Source of the DNA: Pontivivens insulae
GTDB taxonomy: Bacteria > Pseudomonadota > Alphaproteobacteria > Rhodobacterales > Rhodobacteraceae
DNA: 64,000 bases
Reading direction: 5' to 3'
Assembly (NCBI RefSeq): GCF_900302495.1
Contig: NZ_OMKW01000001.1
Coordinates: 62,001-126,000, forward strand
Every line of letters starts with the position of its first letter. Position 1 is the first letter of the stretch. This document shows positions 30,219-39,029 of the stretch, one piece after another. A program made the translations under genes and the position numbers. The notes beneath the pieces were generated by a model that was given only the letters and a program-made list of their open reading frames with translations, ran no database searches and was not told the DNA's origin.

Positions 30219-30998
30219 ATGAACATCGCAGACATCGTGAATCAAAATATCTACCCGCTCTCTGATCCAGAGTTTCAGCAGCACTGCGCCGAGACGTTGG
30301 ACCGAGAGGGCGTTCTGGCCCTGCCCGATTTTCTGCGCCCAGACGCTTTGACAAGCCTTCAGACGGAAAGCCGCGCGGGGCGGGACCGGGCCTATTTCTG
30401 TACACAAAGCCATTCGGTCTACCTCACACCGCGCGATCCGGCGCTGCCCACCGATCATGCCGCGAACCGGCAGGTGGAAAGCTCAAAGGGGTGCATCTGT
30501 GATGACATCATCGCAGCGACATCCCCGCTCAGGACGCTCTATGACTCAGAGGCGTTTCGCAGCTTTGTCATGGCCACGACAGGTGAGGACGCGCTCCACC
30601 CCTATGCCGATCCACTCTCCTCCATCAATATCCATTATGCCGAGCGGGGGCAGGAACTCGGCTGGCATTTCGACAATTCCTCCTTTGCCATCACCCTGCT
30701 GATCGAAAAACCCGACGCCGGCAGCCGCTTTGAATACGTCAAAGATCTGCGCGACGCAGATGCGGGGGAGATGAATTACGATGGCGTCACCGCACTGCTC
30801 GACGGAGCCACACAACCCGACGTGCTGACGATGGATCCCGGCACGCTCGTACTCTTTCGGGGGCGCAATTCCATTCATCGCGTCTCCCCCAATGAAAGTG
30901 ACAAGACCCGCATGCTCGCCGTTCTGGCCTACAATTCCCAGCCGGGGGTCGAACTGTCTGAAAATGCGCGCATGACCTTCTATGGACGCCTCGCTTAG
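30219..30998 (+). CDS. Fe(II)/2-oxoglutarate oxygenase of the HalD/BesD type
   Basis: 259 residues. Metal triad H150-x-D152 (GWHFDNSSFAITLL) and H220, with R231 for 2-oxoglutarate (NSIHRVSPNESDKTRMLAVLAY). The overall pattern resembles HalD/BesD-type enzymes that act on free amino acids. In the true halogenases the Asp of HxD is Gly or Ala to leave room for chloride; here Asp is present, so hydroxylation rather than chlorination is expected. Divergent from an EamA exporter. Substrate not known. Confidence 0.8.
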   Translation: MNIADIVNQNIYPLSDPEFQQHCAETLDREGVLALPDFLRPDALTSLQTESRAGRDRAYFCTQSHSVYLTPRDPALPTDHAANRQVESSKGCICDDIIAATSPLRTLYDSEAFRSFVMATTGEDALHPYADPLSSINIHYAERGQELGWHFDNSSFAITLLIEKPDAGSRFEYVKDLRDADAGEMNYDGVTALLDGATQPDVLTMDPGTLVLFRGRNSIHRVSPNESDKTRMLAVLAYNSQPGVELSENARMTFYGRLA

Positions 30999-31143
30999 CG
31001 ACGGCTGCTCAACTTCGTATTGATCCAGAACTGTCCTTAGCCCATAGAGGCGGCACGCAGGCGCTTGTCGGGCCCTGCGTCAGACGGGCCGACCACATAC
31101 CACCGTCACGATCCCCGGCAGGCAACATGCGCGACGGGGATAT

Positions 31144-31926
31144 ATGCCTACGCACCTTCCAGCAGAGACCGCGGTGACCGCGACGATTGACGGTTTTGGC
31201 ATTCGATTCCTCAAGCGTGGGGTGCTGTTTGTTGCCGGGCCGCTCTACTTTCTGATCATCGCCTTCATACCCCTGCTATGCGGCCGTCGCCGGGGATTTC
31301 GTGGCTGGTATTGGCGCAAGGTCAAGCGCGCCTGCACCCGCCTGCTCTGGCTGCTCAGCATCCGTCCCATCATGTCAGATGCGGATCGGGCGACGCTGGC
31401 GAGCGACACCAACAGCATCATCGTGATCAACCACCGCAGCCATCTCGACGGCTTCGCGCTGATGGACGTGATGCCTGATGAAAAATGGATCACCTTCGCC
31501 GCTAAGAAGGAACTCTGCGACGCCCCCCTCCTGCGTCGCGGATTCAAGGGCGCAGGCCTTGTCGAGATTAACCGGAAAAGCGGTGCGGTTGCGCTCGAAA
31601 CCCTGACCTCTGCGGTCGACGAGATGCCCGCCCGCAGTTCGGTCGTGCTCTTTCCCGAAGGCACACGCACCAAATCCGAAGGCCTCGGCCCCTTCAAAGC
31701 CGGGGCGGTGATGGTCGCCCGCAAGACCGGTCGCACGATCCGCCCGATTGTGATCCACGCCTCAGACCGCCTCCTGCCCCCGGGCAAATTGCTACCCAAA
31801 AGCGGCACGATCCGCATCGAGGTTCTCCCCCCCTTCAAATGTGATCCAAACGTTGCTGTCGACGATGATGTGGAACGGTTGAGGGCCAGCATGTTGGAAG
31901 CGTTTGATGCGGACCCAAGCAGGTAG
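31144..31926 (+). CDS. plsC: lysophospholipid acyltransferase (PlsC family)
   Basis: 1-acyl-glycerol-3-phosphate acyltransferase-like enzyme of the inner membrane. 260 residues: hydrophobic helix at about 27-46, catalytic NHRSHLD (H97, D102), glycerol-binding FPEGTRT (170-176). Starts MPTHLPAETAVTATIDGFG. Alone between the oxygenase and tyrA-like genes; whether it is the main PlsC or a paralogue such as OlsA cannot be told. Confidence 0.88.
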   Translation: MPTHLPAETAVTATIDGFGIRFLKRGVLFVAGPLYFLIIAFIPLLCGRRRGFRGWYWRKVKRACTRLLWLLSIRPIMSDADRATLASDTNSIIVINHRSHLDGFALMDVMPDEKWITFAAKKELCDAPLLRRGFKGAGLVEINRKSGAVALETLTSAVDEMPARSSVVLFPEGTRTKSEGLGPFKAGAVMVARKTGRTIRPIVIHASDRLLPPGKLLPKSGTIRIEVLPPFKCDPNVAVDDDVERLRASMLEAFDADPSR

Positions 31927-32105
31927 CAACGGCAAGGCACGCCAGCAGTGCCCTGCCAGATCGTTGACATACACTGCCTGCGGCCCGTAAGTCTGCGTCC
32001 ATGATGAAATTGTGCTTCGCATCGCAGGACTATTATCGCCCGCTTCCATAGCCGCGGGTCATTCATCATTTGTTTTCCGCTGCCCCGTCAGCGGTCACCT
32101 TGCAA

Positions 32106-32140
32106 TCGACCTCATGCCGGGCGGCATGTTCAGAGGTCGA
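32106..32140 (+). promoter_or_regulatory. hairpin sequestering the tyrA-like ribosome binding site
   Basis: TCGACCTC (32106-32113) pairs perfectly with GAGGTCGA (32133-32140), enclosing a second small stem ATGCC/GGCAT with loop GGGC. The 3' strand contains the GAGG ribosome binding site (32133-32136), six bases before the ATG at 32143, so folding would block initiation. A further CCGCTG/CAGCGG hairpin lies at 32077-32094. Confidence 0.5.
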
Positions 32141-32142
32141 AA

Positions 32143-32940
32143 ATGAGCAAGACAATCAGCAAACAACACACGTCCATTGGCATAGTGGGGTTCGGTGCAT
32201 TCGGACAACTCGCAGCCCGGTACCTTACGGCTCATTTTGCAGTAGCGGCTTATGACCCATCCTCCGCAGTGGCCAGCATGGCCCAACGGCTTGGGGTGCG
32301 CCTGACGTCGTTGCACGACGTGGCGCAGGCGGACATTGTATTGATAGCGGCTCCCGTCTCTTCGTTCGAGCAGGTGGTTGAGCAGATTGCAAAAGCCTGC
32401 AATCCCGGCGCCCTGATCATCGATGTTGGCTCGGTCAAGGTTGGACCTGCCGAAATCATGCGCAAGCTCTTACCTGGCCATGTCGACATTGTCGCGACAC
32501 ACCCGTTGTTCGGCCCGCAAAGCGCTGCCAACGGGCTGAAGGGCCTGAAGATTGCCGTCTGCCCTATTCGCGGCAATCGCCATACTCGATTGGCTGCATT
32601 TCTGCGAAAATCGCTGGGGCTCACCGTTATCGTGACTACGCCCGAAGATCACGACCGCGAAACGGCAATCGTTCAGGGGCTGACCCACCTCATCGCGAAG
32701 GTGTTGCTGAGGATGGGACCACTGCCAACGCGCATGACCACCAGAAGCTTTGATTTGCTGTCGGAGGCTATCGCCATGGTCCAACATGATGCGCCAGAGG
32801 TCTTCGAAGCGATCGAGCGCAGCAATCCCTATGCAGAAGCGGTGCGACGCCGATTCTTCGATCTGGCCGCCGATCTGAGTGTCGAACTGGACGCTCCACT
32901 GCCTTCCCCAGCCCGCAACGAGGTGCTGATTGGCGAATAA
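32143..32940 (+). CDS. tyrA: prephenate/arogenate dehydrogenase family protein
   Basis: Tyrosine-pathway dehydrogenase of the short arogenate dehydrogenase type. 265 residues: NAD(P) loop GIVGFGAFGQLAARYL (13-28), VLIAAPVSSFEQVV, VDIVATHPLFGPQSAANG and IVQGLTHLIAKVLLRMG. Shorter than cyclohexadienyl dehydrogenases; no ACT domain. The cofactor and substrate preference cannot be read from sequence. The gene has a structured leader and its own terminator. Confidence 0.88.
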   Translation: MSKTISKQHTSIGIVGFGAFGQLAARYLTAHFAVAAYDPSSAVASMAQRLGVRLTSLHDVAQADIVLIAAPVSSFEQVVEQIAKACNPGALIIDVGSVKVGPAEIMRKLLPGHVDIVATHPLFGPQSAANGLKGLKIAVCPIRGNRHTRLAAFLRKSLGLTVIVTTPEDHDRETAIVQGLTHLIAKVLLRMGPLPTRMTTRSFDLLSEAIAMVQHDAPEVFEAIERSNPYAEAVRRRFFDLAADLSVELDAPLPSPARNEVLIGE

Positions 32941-32965
32941 TTCCGGGAACGACACCAAACAAATA

Positions 32966-32997
32966 GGGCCGCAGCTTCGCGCTGCGGCCCCTTTTTT
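32966..32997 (+). terminator. intrinsic terminator after the tyrA-like gene
   Basis: Stem GGGCCGCAG / CTGCGGCCC with a CTTCGCG-type loop and a CTTTTTT run, 26 bases after the stop. It also lies 20 bases beyond the convergent groEL stop (minus strand) and might serve both, though the minus-strand T run is weak. Confidence 0.88.
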
Positions 32998-33016
32998 CTC
33001 AACCCATCCGGGTTGA

Positions 33017-34669
<1,653 letters not shown>

Positions 34670-34701
34670 TTAGAAATGTGTTGAAAGGGAAAAGCGGTCG
34701 C

Positions 34702-34989
34702 TCAGCCGATGATGCCGAGGATGTCGCTCTCTTTCATGATGAGCAGGTCTTCACCGTCGATCTTGATCTCGGTGCCGGACCACTTGCCGAACAGAACCTT
34801 GTCGCCCGCTTTCACGTCCATCGGTGCGCGGCCGCCATTTTCGTCACGTGCGCCGGAACCGACGGAAATGACTTCGCCCTCGGCGGGCTTTTCCTTGGCG
34901 GAATCAGGGATGATCAGACCACCAGCGGTTTTTTCGTCGCTCTCAAGGCGGCGAACCAGAACGCGGTCATGCAGGGGGGTAAAAGCCAT
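34702..34989 (-). CDS. groES: co-chaperonin GroES
   Basis: Lid of the GroEL cage. Start at 34989 ([29 protein letters not shown]) after AAGGAGAG gives 95 residues, the family size. The mobile loop [17 protein letters not shown] and roof hairpin are present. First gene of groESL. Confidence 0.98.
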   Translation of the reverse strand: MAFTPLHDRVLVRRLESDEKTAGGLIIPDSAKEKPAEGEVISVGSGARDENGGRAPMDVKAGDKVLFGKWSGTEIKIDGEDLLIMKESDILGIIG

Positions 34990-35035
34990 GAGTCTCTCCT
35001 TACAAAAGTCTCTGTTACGGGTGGACGGAAGCGCC

Positions 35036-35062
35036 TTAGCACTCACCGCCCAAGAGTGCTAA
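35036..35062 (-). promoter_or_regulatory. CIRCE operator (HrcA site)
   Basis: Perfect 9-9-9 inverted repeat: TTAGCACTC at 35036-35044, nine-base spacer, GAGTGCTAA at 35054-35062. It lies directly downstream of the groESL promoter -10 and upstream of groES, the standard position for repression by HrcA. Confidence 0.96.
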
Positions 35063-35070
35063 CAGCCGCA

Positions 35071-35099
35071 TAGCTAGACAGCGCCCGCCGCAGTGTCAA
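35071..35099 (-). promoter_or_regulatory. groESL promoter
   Basis: On the minus strand a perfect TTGACA -35 (35094-35099), 17-base spacer, and TAGCTA as -10 (35071-35076). CIRCE begins eight bases beyond the -10, so repressor would cover the transcription start. Confidence 0.75.
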
Positions 35100-35191
35100 C
35101 TCTTGTGAAGGATCAAAATTTAACAGCGATCTGCGTGTCTCTGCGCCAGGACTGCGCTACCCAGATTTAACCATTGGCAGGAGACCTATGC

Positions 35192-36208
35192 ATGATCGCG
35201 AAGAGCGCAACCCTATTGCTGTCCTTGATTTTCACCACAGCAATCGTGGGGCAGGCGTCCGCCCGCTGTGGGGGCCAAAACCTTATGGATACGCTGACCG
35301 AGCAGGAGCGTGGCTATATCGACGCCTTTGTTGCAGAAACCGCCTATTCCACAGGTCGCGCCTTTGTCGCCCGCCGCAGCACCCAGCATATTTTCTTCTA
35401 CGGAATCATCGATTCCGGCTTTGGGCCCGACCTGCCTGAAGCCGTCCGGGATGGCATGAAAGGTGCCGAGTCCATGATGTTCCGAACCTCCAGCATTGAT
35501 GAAGCAATCTTCGAAAACCAACTCGCCGGCGACCCTTCGCTCTACGCCGACACATCGGGGGAGAGCCTTGAGAAGGATTTGTCAGAGGAACAATGGGCGA
35601 TTCTGACCGAACGGCTCGATCCGCTGGGGTGGTCGACGGCGGATATCGAAAGTCTGCATCCCTGGGTGGTGGCCGATTGGGCCGCCTTTCCTCTCTGTGA
35701 ACTGGAGGGGCAGATGAACGGTGCGCAGACAATGGAAATGATGGTGGAAGACACCTCATCAACGATGCGCATGCCAAGGAGCGCGCTGGAAGCGCCCGTG
35801 GACTATTTCAACGCCATGAATGCGCTGTCGCGCGATCAGCAGGTTGACCTGCTACGCTGGTCACTCAGCGTGGGCGGTATTGACGGCGTCGCCGACCTGC
35901 ACAGGACCGTCATTGCCCTCTACGGCGAAGGACGCACAGGCGCGATGTGGGCAATTCGCGATGTAATCGCCGGGCGCAATCCGCCCGACAATCTCGCGAC
36001 CGAAGACGCCCGGCATGTCAGCTATCAGGCCCTGATAATCGACCGTCATCAGGAATGGTTGGGACCCATCCTCTTTTTCTCCGGCATGCACCCGATTTTT
36101 GTCGCCGTCGGCACCGATCACCTGATCGGCGAGGACGGGTTGCTGCGCCTTCTCGAAAAGGACGGCTTTTCCATCGAGCGCGTCATGCTCGATGGCGAGG
36201 TCGAGTAA
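35192..36208 (+). CDS. TraB/GumN family protein, copy 1
   Basis: 338 residues from ATG 35192 (MIAKSATLLLSLIFTTAIVGQASARC), which has AGGAG upstream; the frame opens at a TTG at 35174. A signal peptide is followed by the TraB/GumN domain, with C-terminal LFFSGMHPIFVAVGTDHLIGEDGLLRLLEKDGF. The usual first GTxH motif is degraded (FFYGIIDSGFG), though the C-terminal GTDHL is kept. Family members are suspected metalloproteases or erythromycin-esterase-like proteins. Tandem with copy 2. Confidence 0.85.
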   Translation: MIAKSATLLLSLIFTTAIVGQASARCGGQNLMDTLTEQERGYIDAFVAETAYSTGRAFVARRSTQHIFFYGIIDSGFGPDLPEAVRDGMKGAESMMFRTSSIDEAIFENQLAGDPSLYADTSGESLEKDLSEEQWAILTERLDPLGWSTADIESLHPWVVADWAAFPLCELEGQMNGAQTMEMMVEDTSSTMRMPRSALEAPVDYFNAMNALSRDQQVDLLRWSLSVGGIDGVADLHRTVIALYGEGRTGAMWAIRDVIAGRNPPDNLATEDARHVSYQALIIDRHQEWLGPILFFSGMHPIFVAVGTDHLIGEDGLLRLLEKDGFSIERVMLDGEVE

Positions 36209-36337
36209 ACGCACAGCACTTCGAGGGCGGCGCCTTTCAGCCGTCGAATGCTGAGCCGAATTACAGTTGGCCCTGTGCCCTGCCGCGCAGGGATGCTAGC
36301 TCTCTGCCCAGCCCCCGATTGTCTCTATGAGGTTCAG

Positions 36338-37351
36338 ATGTTGAAGCCGTTAACCTTTTTGATCGCCGCCGTCGCCCTGTGCACGCTTTGTGCACAGGTT
36401 GTGCACGCCCGGTGCATCGCCGATCCGGCCATTAACCTTTTGACGGACAGCCAGCGGGCACAGGTCGACGTGGCCGCAGCTCAGGTCCCGAATGCACTGG
36501 GCCGACTCTACGAAATTTCAGGGAACAACACGCGCGGTATGCTCTTCGGCACGTTCCACACGGCGCAACCGGACGTCGATCTGCCTGACGAAGTCGCAGC
36601 GCGGATTGAGCAGGCTGAGACACTTCTGGTCGAAGTGACAACTGCCGATCAACAGGGCGCCCAGGCCATGTTGGGCTTGCGCCCGGACCTCTTCATGAGC
36701 CTTGACGGCAAAGGGTTGAGCGATCAGCTCTCGCCACAGGATTGGACAACGCTCAGCACCGCCGCGGCACCGCTCGGCGTGCCACCTCATGTCGCGGACC
36801 GCTTCAAACCATGGTTCGCCGCAACGCTGGTCGCGCTGCCCGAATGCGAACTGGTCCTGCAGGCACGCGGCGGCACCACACTGGACGCGCGCGCCGAACT
36901 GGTTGCGCAAGCCGCTGGCGTCACGGTTGCGCCCCTGGAAACCACCCTCGAAATCTTCGAGATGATGGACGCGCTTGAAGACACGGTCGAGCTTGCTTTC
37001 CTGCAAACCTCCATCTCCACACTCGACCTTGCTGTTCCGGTCTTTATTGAAACGCTCGACTACTACCAGCGTGGCGAGATCGCGCATGTTGCTGAATTTG
37101 CAGATATTCTGGCCGCGGATGAGATTGACGATCCAGCGCTGATCGAAGCGGCCGAGGTGCTGGAGACCCAATTGCTCGACGGGCGCAACGCCAACTGGAT
37201 GCCGACAATCACAGCTGCGCTCGAGGCAGGTGATACAGTCATTGCCGTTGGTGCACTGCACCTTGTCGGAGAGACCGGACTGGTCGAACTGCTCCGCGAA
37301 CAGGGCTATGTCGTCGATCGGATCGTCCTTGAAGGAGAAACGGCGCAATGA
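36338..37351 (+). CDS. TraB/GumN family protein, copy 2
   Basis: 337 residues from ATG 36338 (MLKPLTFLIAAVALCTLCAQVVHARC), a signal peptide. Both family motifs are intact: GMLFGTFHTAQPDVDLP near residue 68 and VIAVGALHLVGETGLVELLREQGY at the C-terminus. The signal-peptide coding region carries four GTGCAC-type hexamers spaced at 11 bp between two TTAACCTTT copies (see findings). ATGA overlap with the HAD gene. Confidence 0.9.
   Translation: MLKPLTFLIAAVALCTLCAQVVHARCIADPAINLLTDSQRAQVDVAAAQVPNALGRLYEISGNNTRGMLFGTFHTAQPDVDLPDEVAARIEQAETLLVEVTTADQQGAQAMLGLRPDLFMSLDGKGLSDQLSPQDWTTLSTAAAPLGVPPHVADRFKPWFAATLVALPECELVLQARGGTTLDARAELVAQAAGVTVAPLETTLEIFEMMDALEDTVELAFLQTSISTLDLAVPVFIETLDYYQRGEIAHVAEFADILAADEIDDPALIEAAEVLETQLLDGRNANWMPTITAALEAGDTVIAVGALHLVGETGLVELLREQGYVVDRIVLEGETAQ
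36350..36440. repeat. GTGCAC array with 11-bp period flanked by TTAACCTTT (locus A)
   Basis: GTGCAC at 36379, 36390 and 36401 and GTGCAT at 36412, each exactly 11 bases apart. TTAACCTTT at 36350-36358 and 36432-36440 flank the array. All lie inside the start of the second TraB/GumN gene. The hexamers fall in different reading frames, so the repeat is not a protein repeat. A related group occurs at 60192-60271. Confidence 0.8.
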
Positions 37352-38232
37352 CCCGCATCATCGAAAATCTCGACGAGATCGCAATGAACTATGACGCGGT
37401 GTTCTGCGATTTGTGGGGGTGTCTGCACAATGGTGTCCGACCCTTTGAGGAAGCCGTCGCGGCCCTCACCCAGTTCCGCGATGGCGGCGGGACGGTCTTG
37501 TTGTTGACCAACTCGCCCCGCCCGTCGGCGCATGTCGTCACCCAGCTCGATGAGATCGGCGTCGCGCGCGACCTTTATCAAGGCGTGACAAGCTCCGGCG
37601 ATGCCGCTGTCGACGCCCTCGCCTCCGGCGCATTCGGATCGAAAGTCTACCATCTTGGACCAGGCCGGGATGAGCCGTTCTTCACGGCCGTGGCAGAGGA
37701 TGATTTCTACGAAGGCACGACGGTCGAGCGCGTGCCGCTTGAGAAGGCCGAGAGCATCGTTTGCACCGGTCTATTCGACGACAACACCGAAACACCCGAC
37801 GACTATCGCGAGACCATTCTTTACGGTGTGACGAAGGGTCTGAAAATGCTGGTCGCCAATCCTGATGTGATCGTTGATCGCGGCGACAAGCGCATCTATT
37901 GCGCGGGCGCAATCGGGCAGGCCTATGCTGAGGCCGGTGGCGACGCGCAAGCGTTCGGAAAACCGCACGCCCCCATCTACGCGCTGGCCCGTCGCAAACT
38001 CACCGAGATCCGCGGGAACAGCGTCGATGATGATCGCATCCTGTGTATCGGGGATGGGATCAATACGGATATCGCAGGCGGCGTCGGTGAAGGGCTCGAC
38101 ACGCTCTTCATCACCGGCGGCCTCGCCGCAGAGGAAACGGCGACGACCCGCCAACCGGATCCCGACAAGCTCGACCGTTTCCTGAAAGCGGCTCGGTTAA
38201 GCCCGACGGCGGCGATTGGGTATCTGCGTTGA
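37348..38232 (+). CDS. HAD-superfamily phosphatase, TIGR01459 type
   Basis: 294 residues. HAD motif I DAVFCDLWGCLHNG (nucleophile Asp in DLWGCLHNG), motif II LLLTNSPRP, and C-terminal motif IV CIGDGINTDIAGG. This is the NagD-like class with a C2 cap, called TIGR01459 in Rhodobacteraceae and other alphas; substrate unknown. Translationally coupled to the second TraB/GumN gene through ATGA. Confidence 0.92.
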   Translation: MTRIIENLDEIAMNYDAVFCDLWGCLHNGVRPFEEAVAALTQFRDGGGTVLLLTNSPRPSAHVVTQLDEIGVARDLYQGVTSSGDAAVDALASGAFGSKVYHLGPGRDEPFFTAVAEDDFYEGTTVERVPLEKAESIVCTGLFDDNTETPDDYRETILYGVTKGLKMLVANPDVIVDRGDKRIYCAGAIGQAYAEAGGDAQAFGKPHAPIYALARRKLTEIRGNSVDDDRILCIGDGINTDIAGGVGEGLDTLFITGGLAAEETATTRQPDPDKLDRFLKAARLSPTAAIGYLR

Positions 38233-38242
38233 AACGAAACTG

Positions 38243-38268
38243 AGCGGCTCGCGCATTCGTGAGCCGCT
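38243..38268 (+). terminator. hairpin ending the TraB-HAD operon
   Basis: 11-bp stem (AGCGGCTCGCG with CGTGAGCCGCT, one wobble, loop CATT) ten bases after the HAD stop, followed by only TTT. Probably a weak intrinsic terminator. Confidence 0.55.
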
Positions 38269-38370
38269 TTGGGCGAAGTTTTCATGATTTCAAGCCTTTC
38301 CCAGAAGAATGCGGGGCCTAGGTCGCCGCTCATGAAATCCTTCATGCCAAGTTCTTTTTGGAGAGACGCA

Positions 38371-38949
38371 ATGAAAAATGTCCTTCTTTCTGCCACTGTT
38401 CTGACTGCTCTTACCGCAGCTCCTGCCCTTGCCGGCGGCTTCGGCTCCTATTCCGGCACGGGCGATTGGACTGGTCCGTCCGTCGGCCTGCAATTCGGCA
38501 ACATTGATGCCGACACCAGCGGCGCGGCCGCAAGCAGCGGTGATGACGACATCTACGGTCTGACGGCCTATTACGACTACGATTTCGGGTCGTTCATTCT
38601 GGGCGGCGGGATCGAGCTGGACCGCACCGATCTTGCCCTGCGCAACGCAGCCGGTGCGACGATCGCGACAATCGATTCAGTTGAGCGGTTCGCACTGCGC
38701 GGCGGCATCGATGGCGGGCGCAACTTCTACTATGTCACTGCGGGTGTCGCAGATGTCGAGACCAGCGCAGGCGCAGCCGCTCCGGGCGATTCCAGCGGCT
38801 CGTTCTATGGCATCGGGTACGAGGTTTTCATCACCGATCTGGTAACGGCTTCGGCAAAGGCGTTGCGCCACGATTTCGACAGTTTCGCTATCAACGGGCT
38901 GGAGGCTGAGGCGACGACGATCCAGCTTGGCCTGAACATGCGCTTCTAA
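38371..38949 (+). CDS. small outer-membrane beta-barrel protein
   Basis: 192 residues from ATG 38371 (MKNVLLSATVLTALTAAPALAGGF) after GGAGAG. Signal peptide cleaved after ALA, then alternating strands with aromatic ends (LTAYYDYDFGSFILGGGIELDR, NFYYVTAGVAD, TIQLGLNMRF ending in Phe), the pattern of an eight-stranded porin-like or opacity-family barrel. Role unknown. Confidence 0.82.
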   Translation: MKNVLLSATVLTALTAAPALAGGFGSYSGTGDWTGPSVGLQFGNIDADTSGAAASSGDDDIYGLTAYYDYDFGSFILGGGIELDRTDLALRNAAGATIATIDSVERFALRGGIDGGRNFYYVTAGVADVETSAGAAAPGDSSGSFYGIGYEVFITDLVTASAKALRHDFDSFAINGLEAEATTIQLGLNMRF

Positions 38950-38955
38950 GCCACA

Positions 38956-38985
38956 GCGCGCGTCCCGTCTGGACGGGGCGCGCGC
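38956..38985 (+). terminator. very strong hairpin between barrel gene and ade
   Basis: 14-bp stem GCGCGCGTCCCGTC / GACGGGGCGCGCGC (one wobble) with a TG apex, six bases after the barrel-protein stop. There is no T run; it may act as an RNA stabiliser or partial terminator. Confidence 0.5.
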
Positions 38986-39029
38986 AATCCCGGACAATGG
39001 CGGACCTATTTGATGCAGGAGCCGCTGAT

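Noticed and set aside
30219..30998. Amino-acid halogenase
   Set aside because: The HxD aspartate is present; known radical halogenases need Gly or Ala there to bind chloride.
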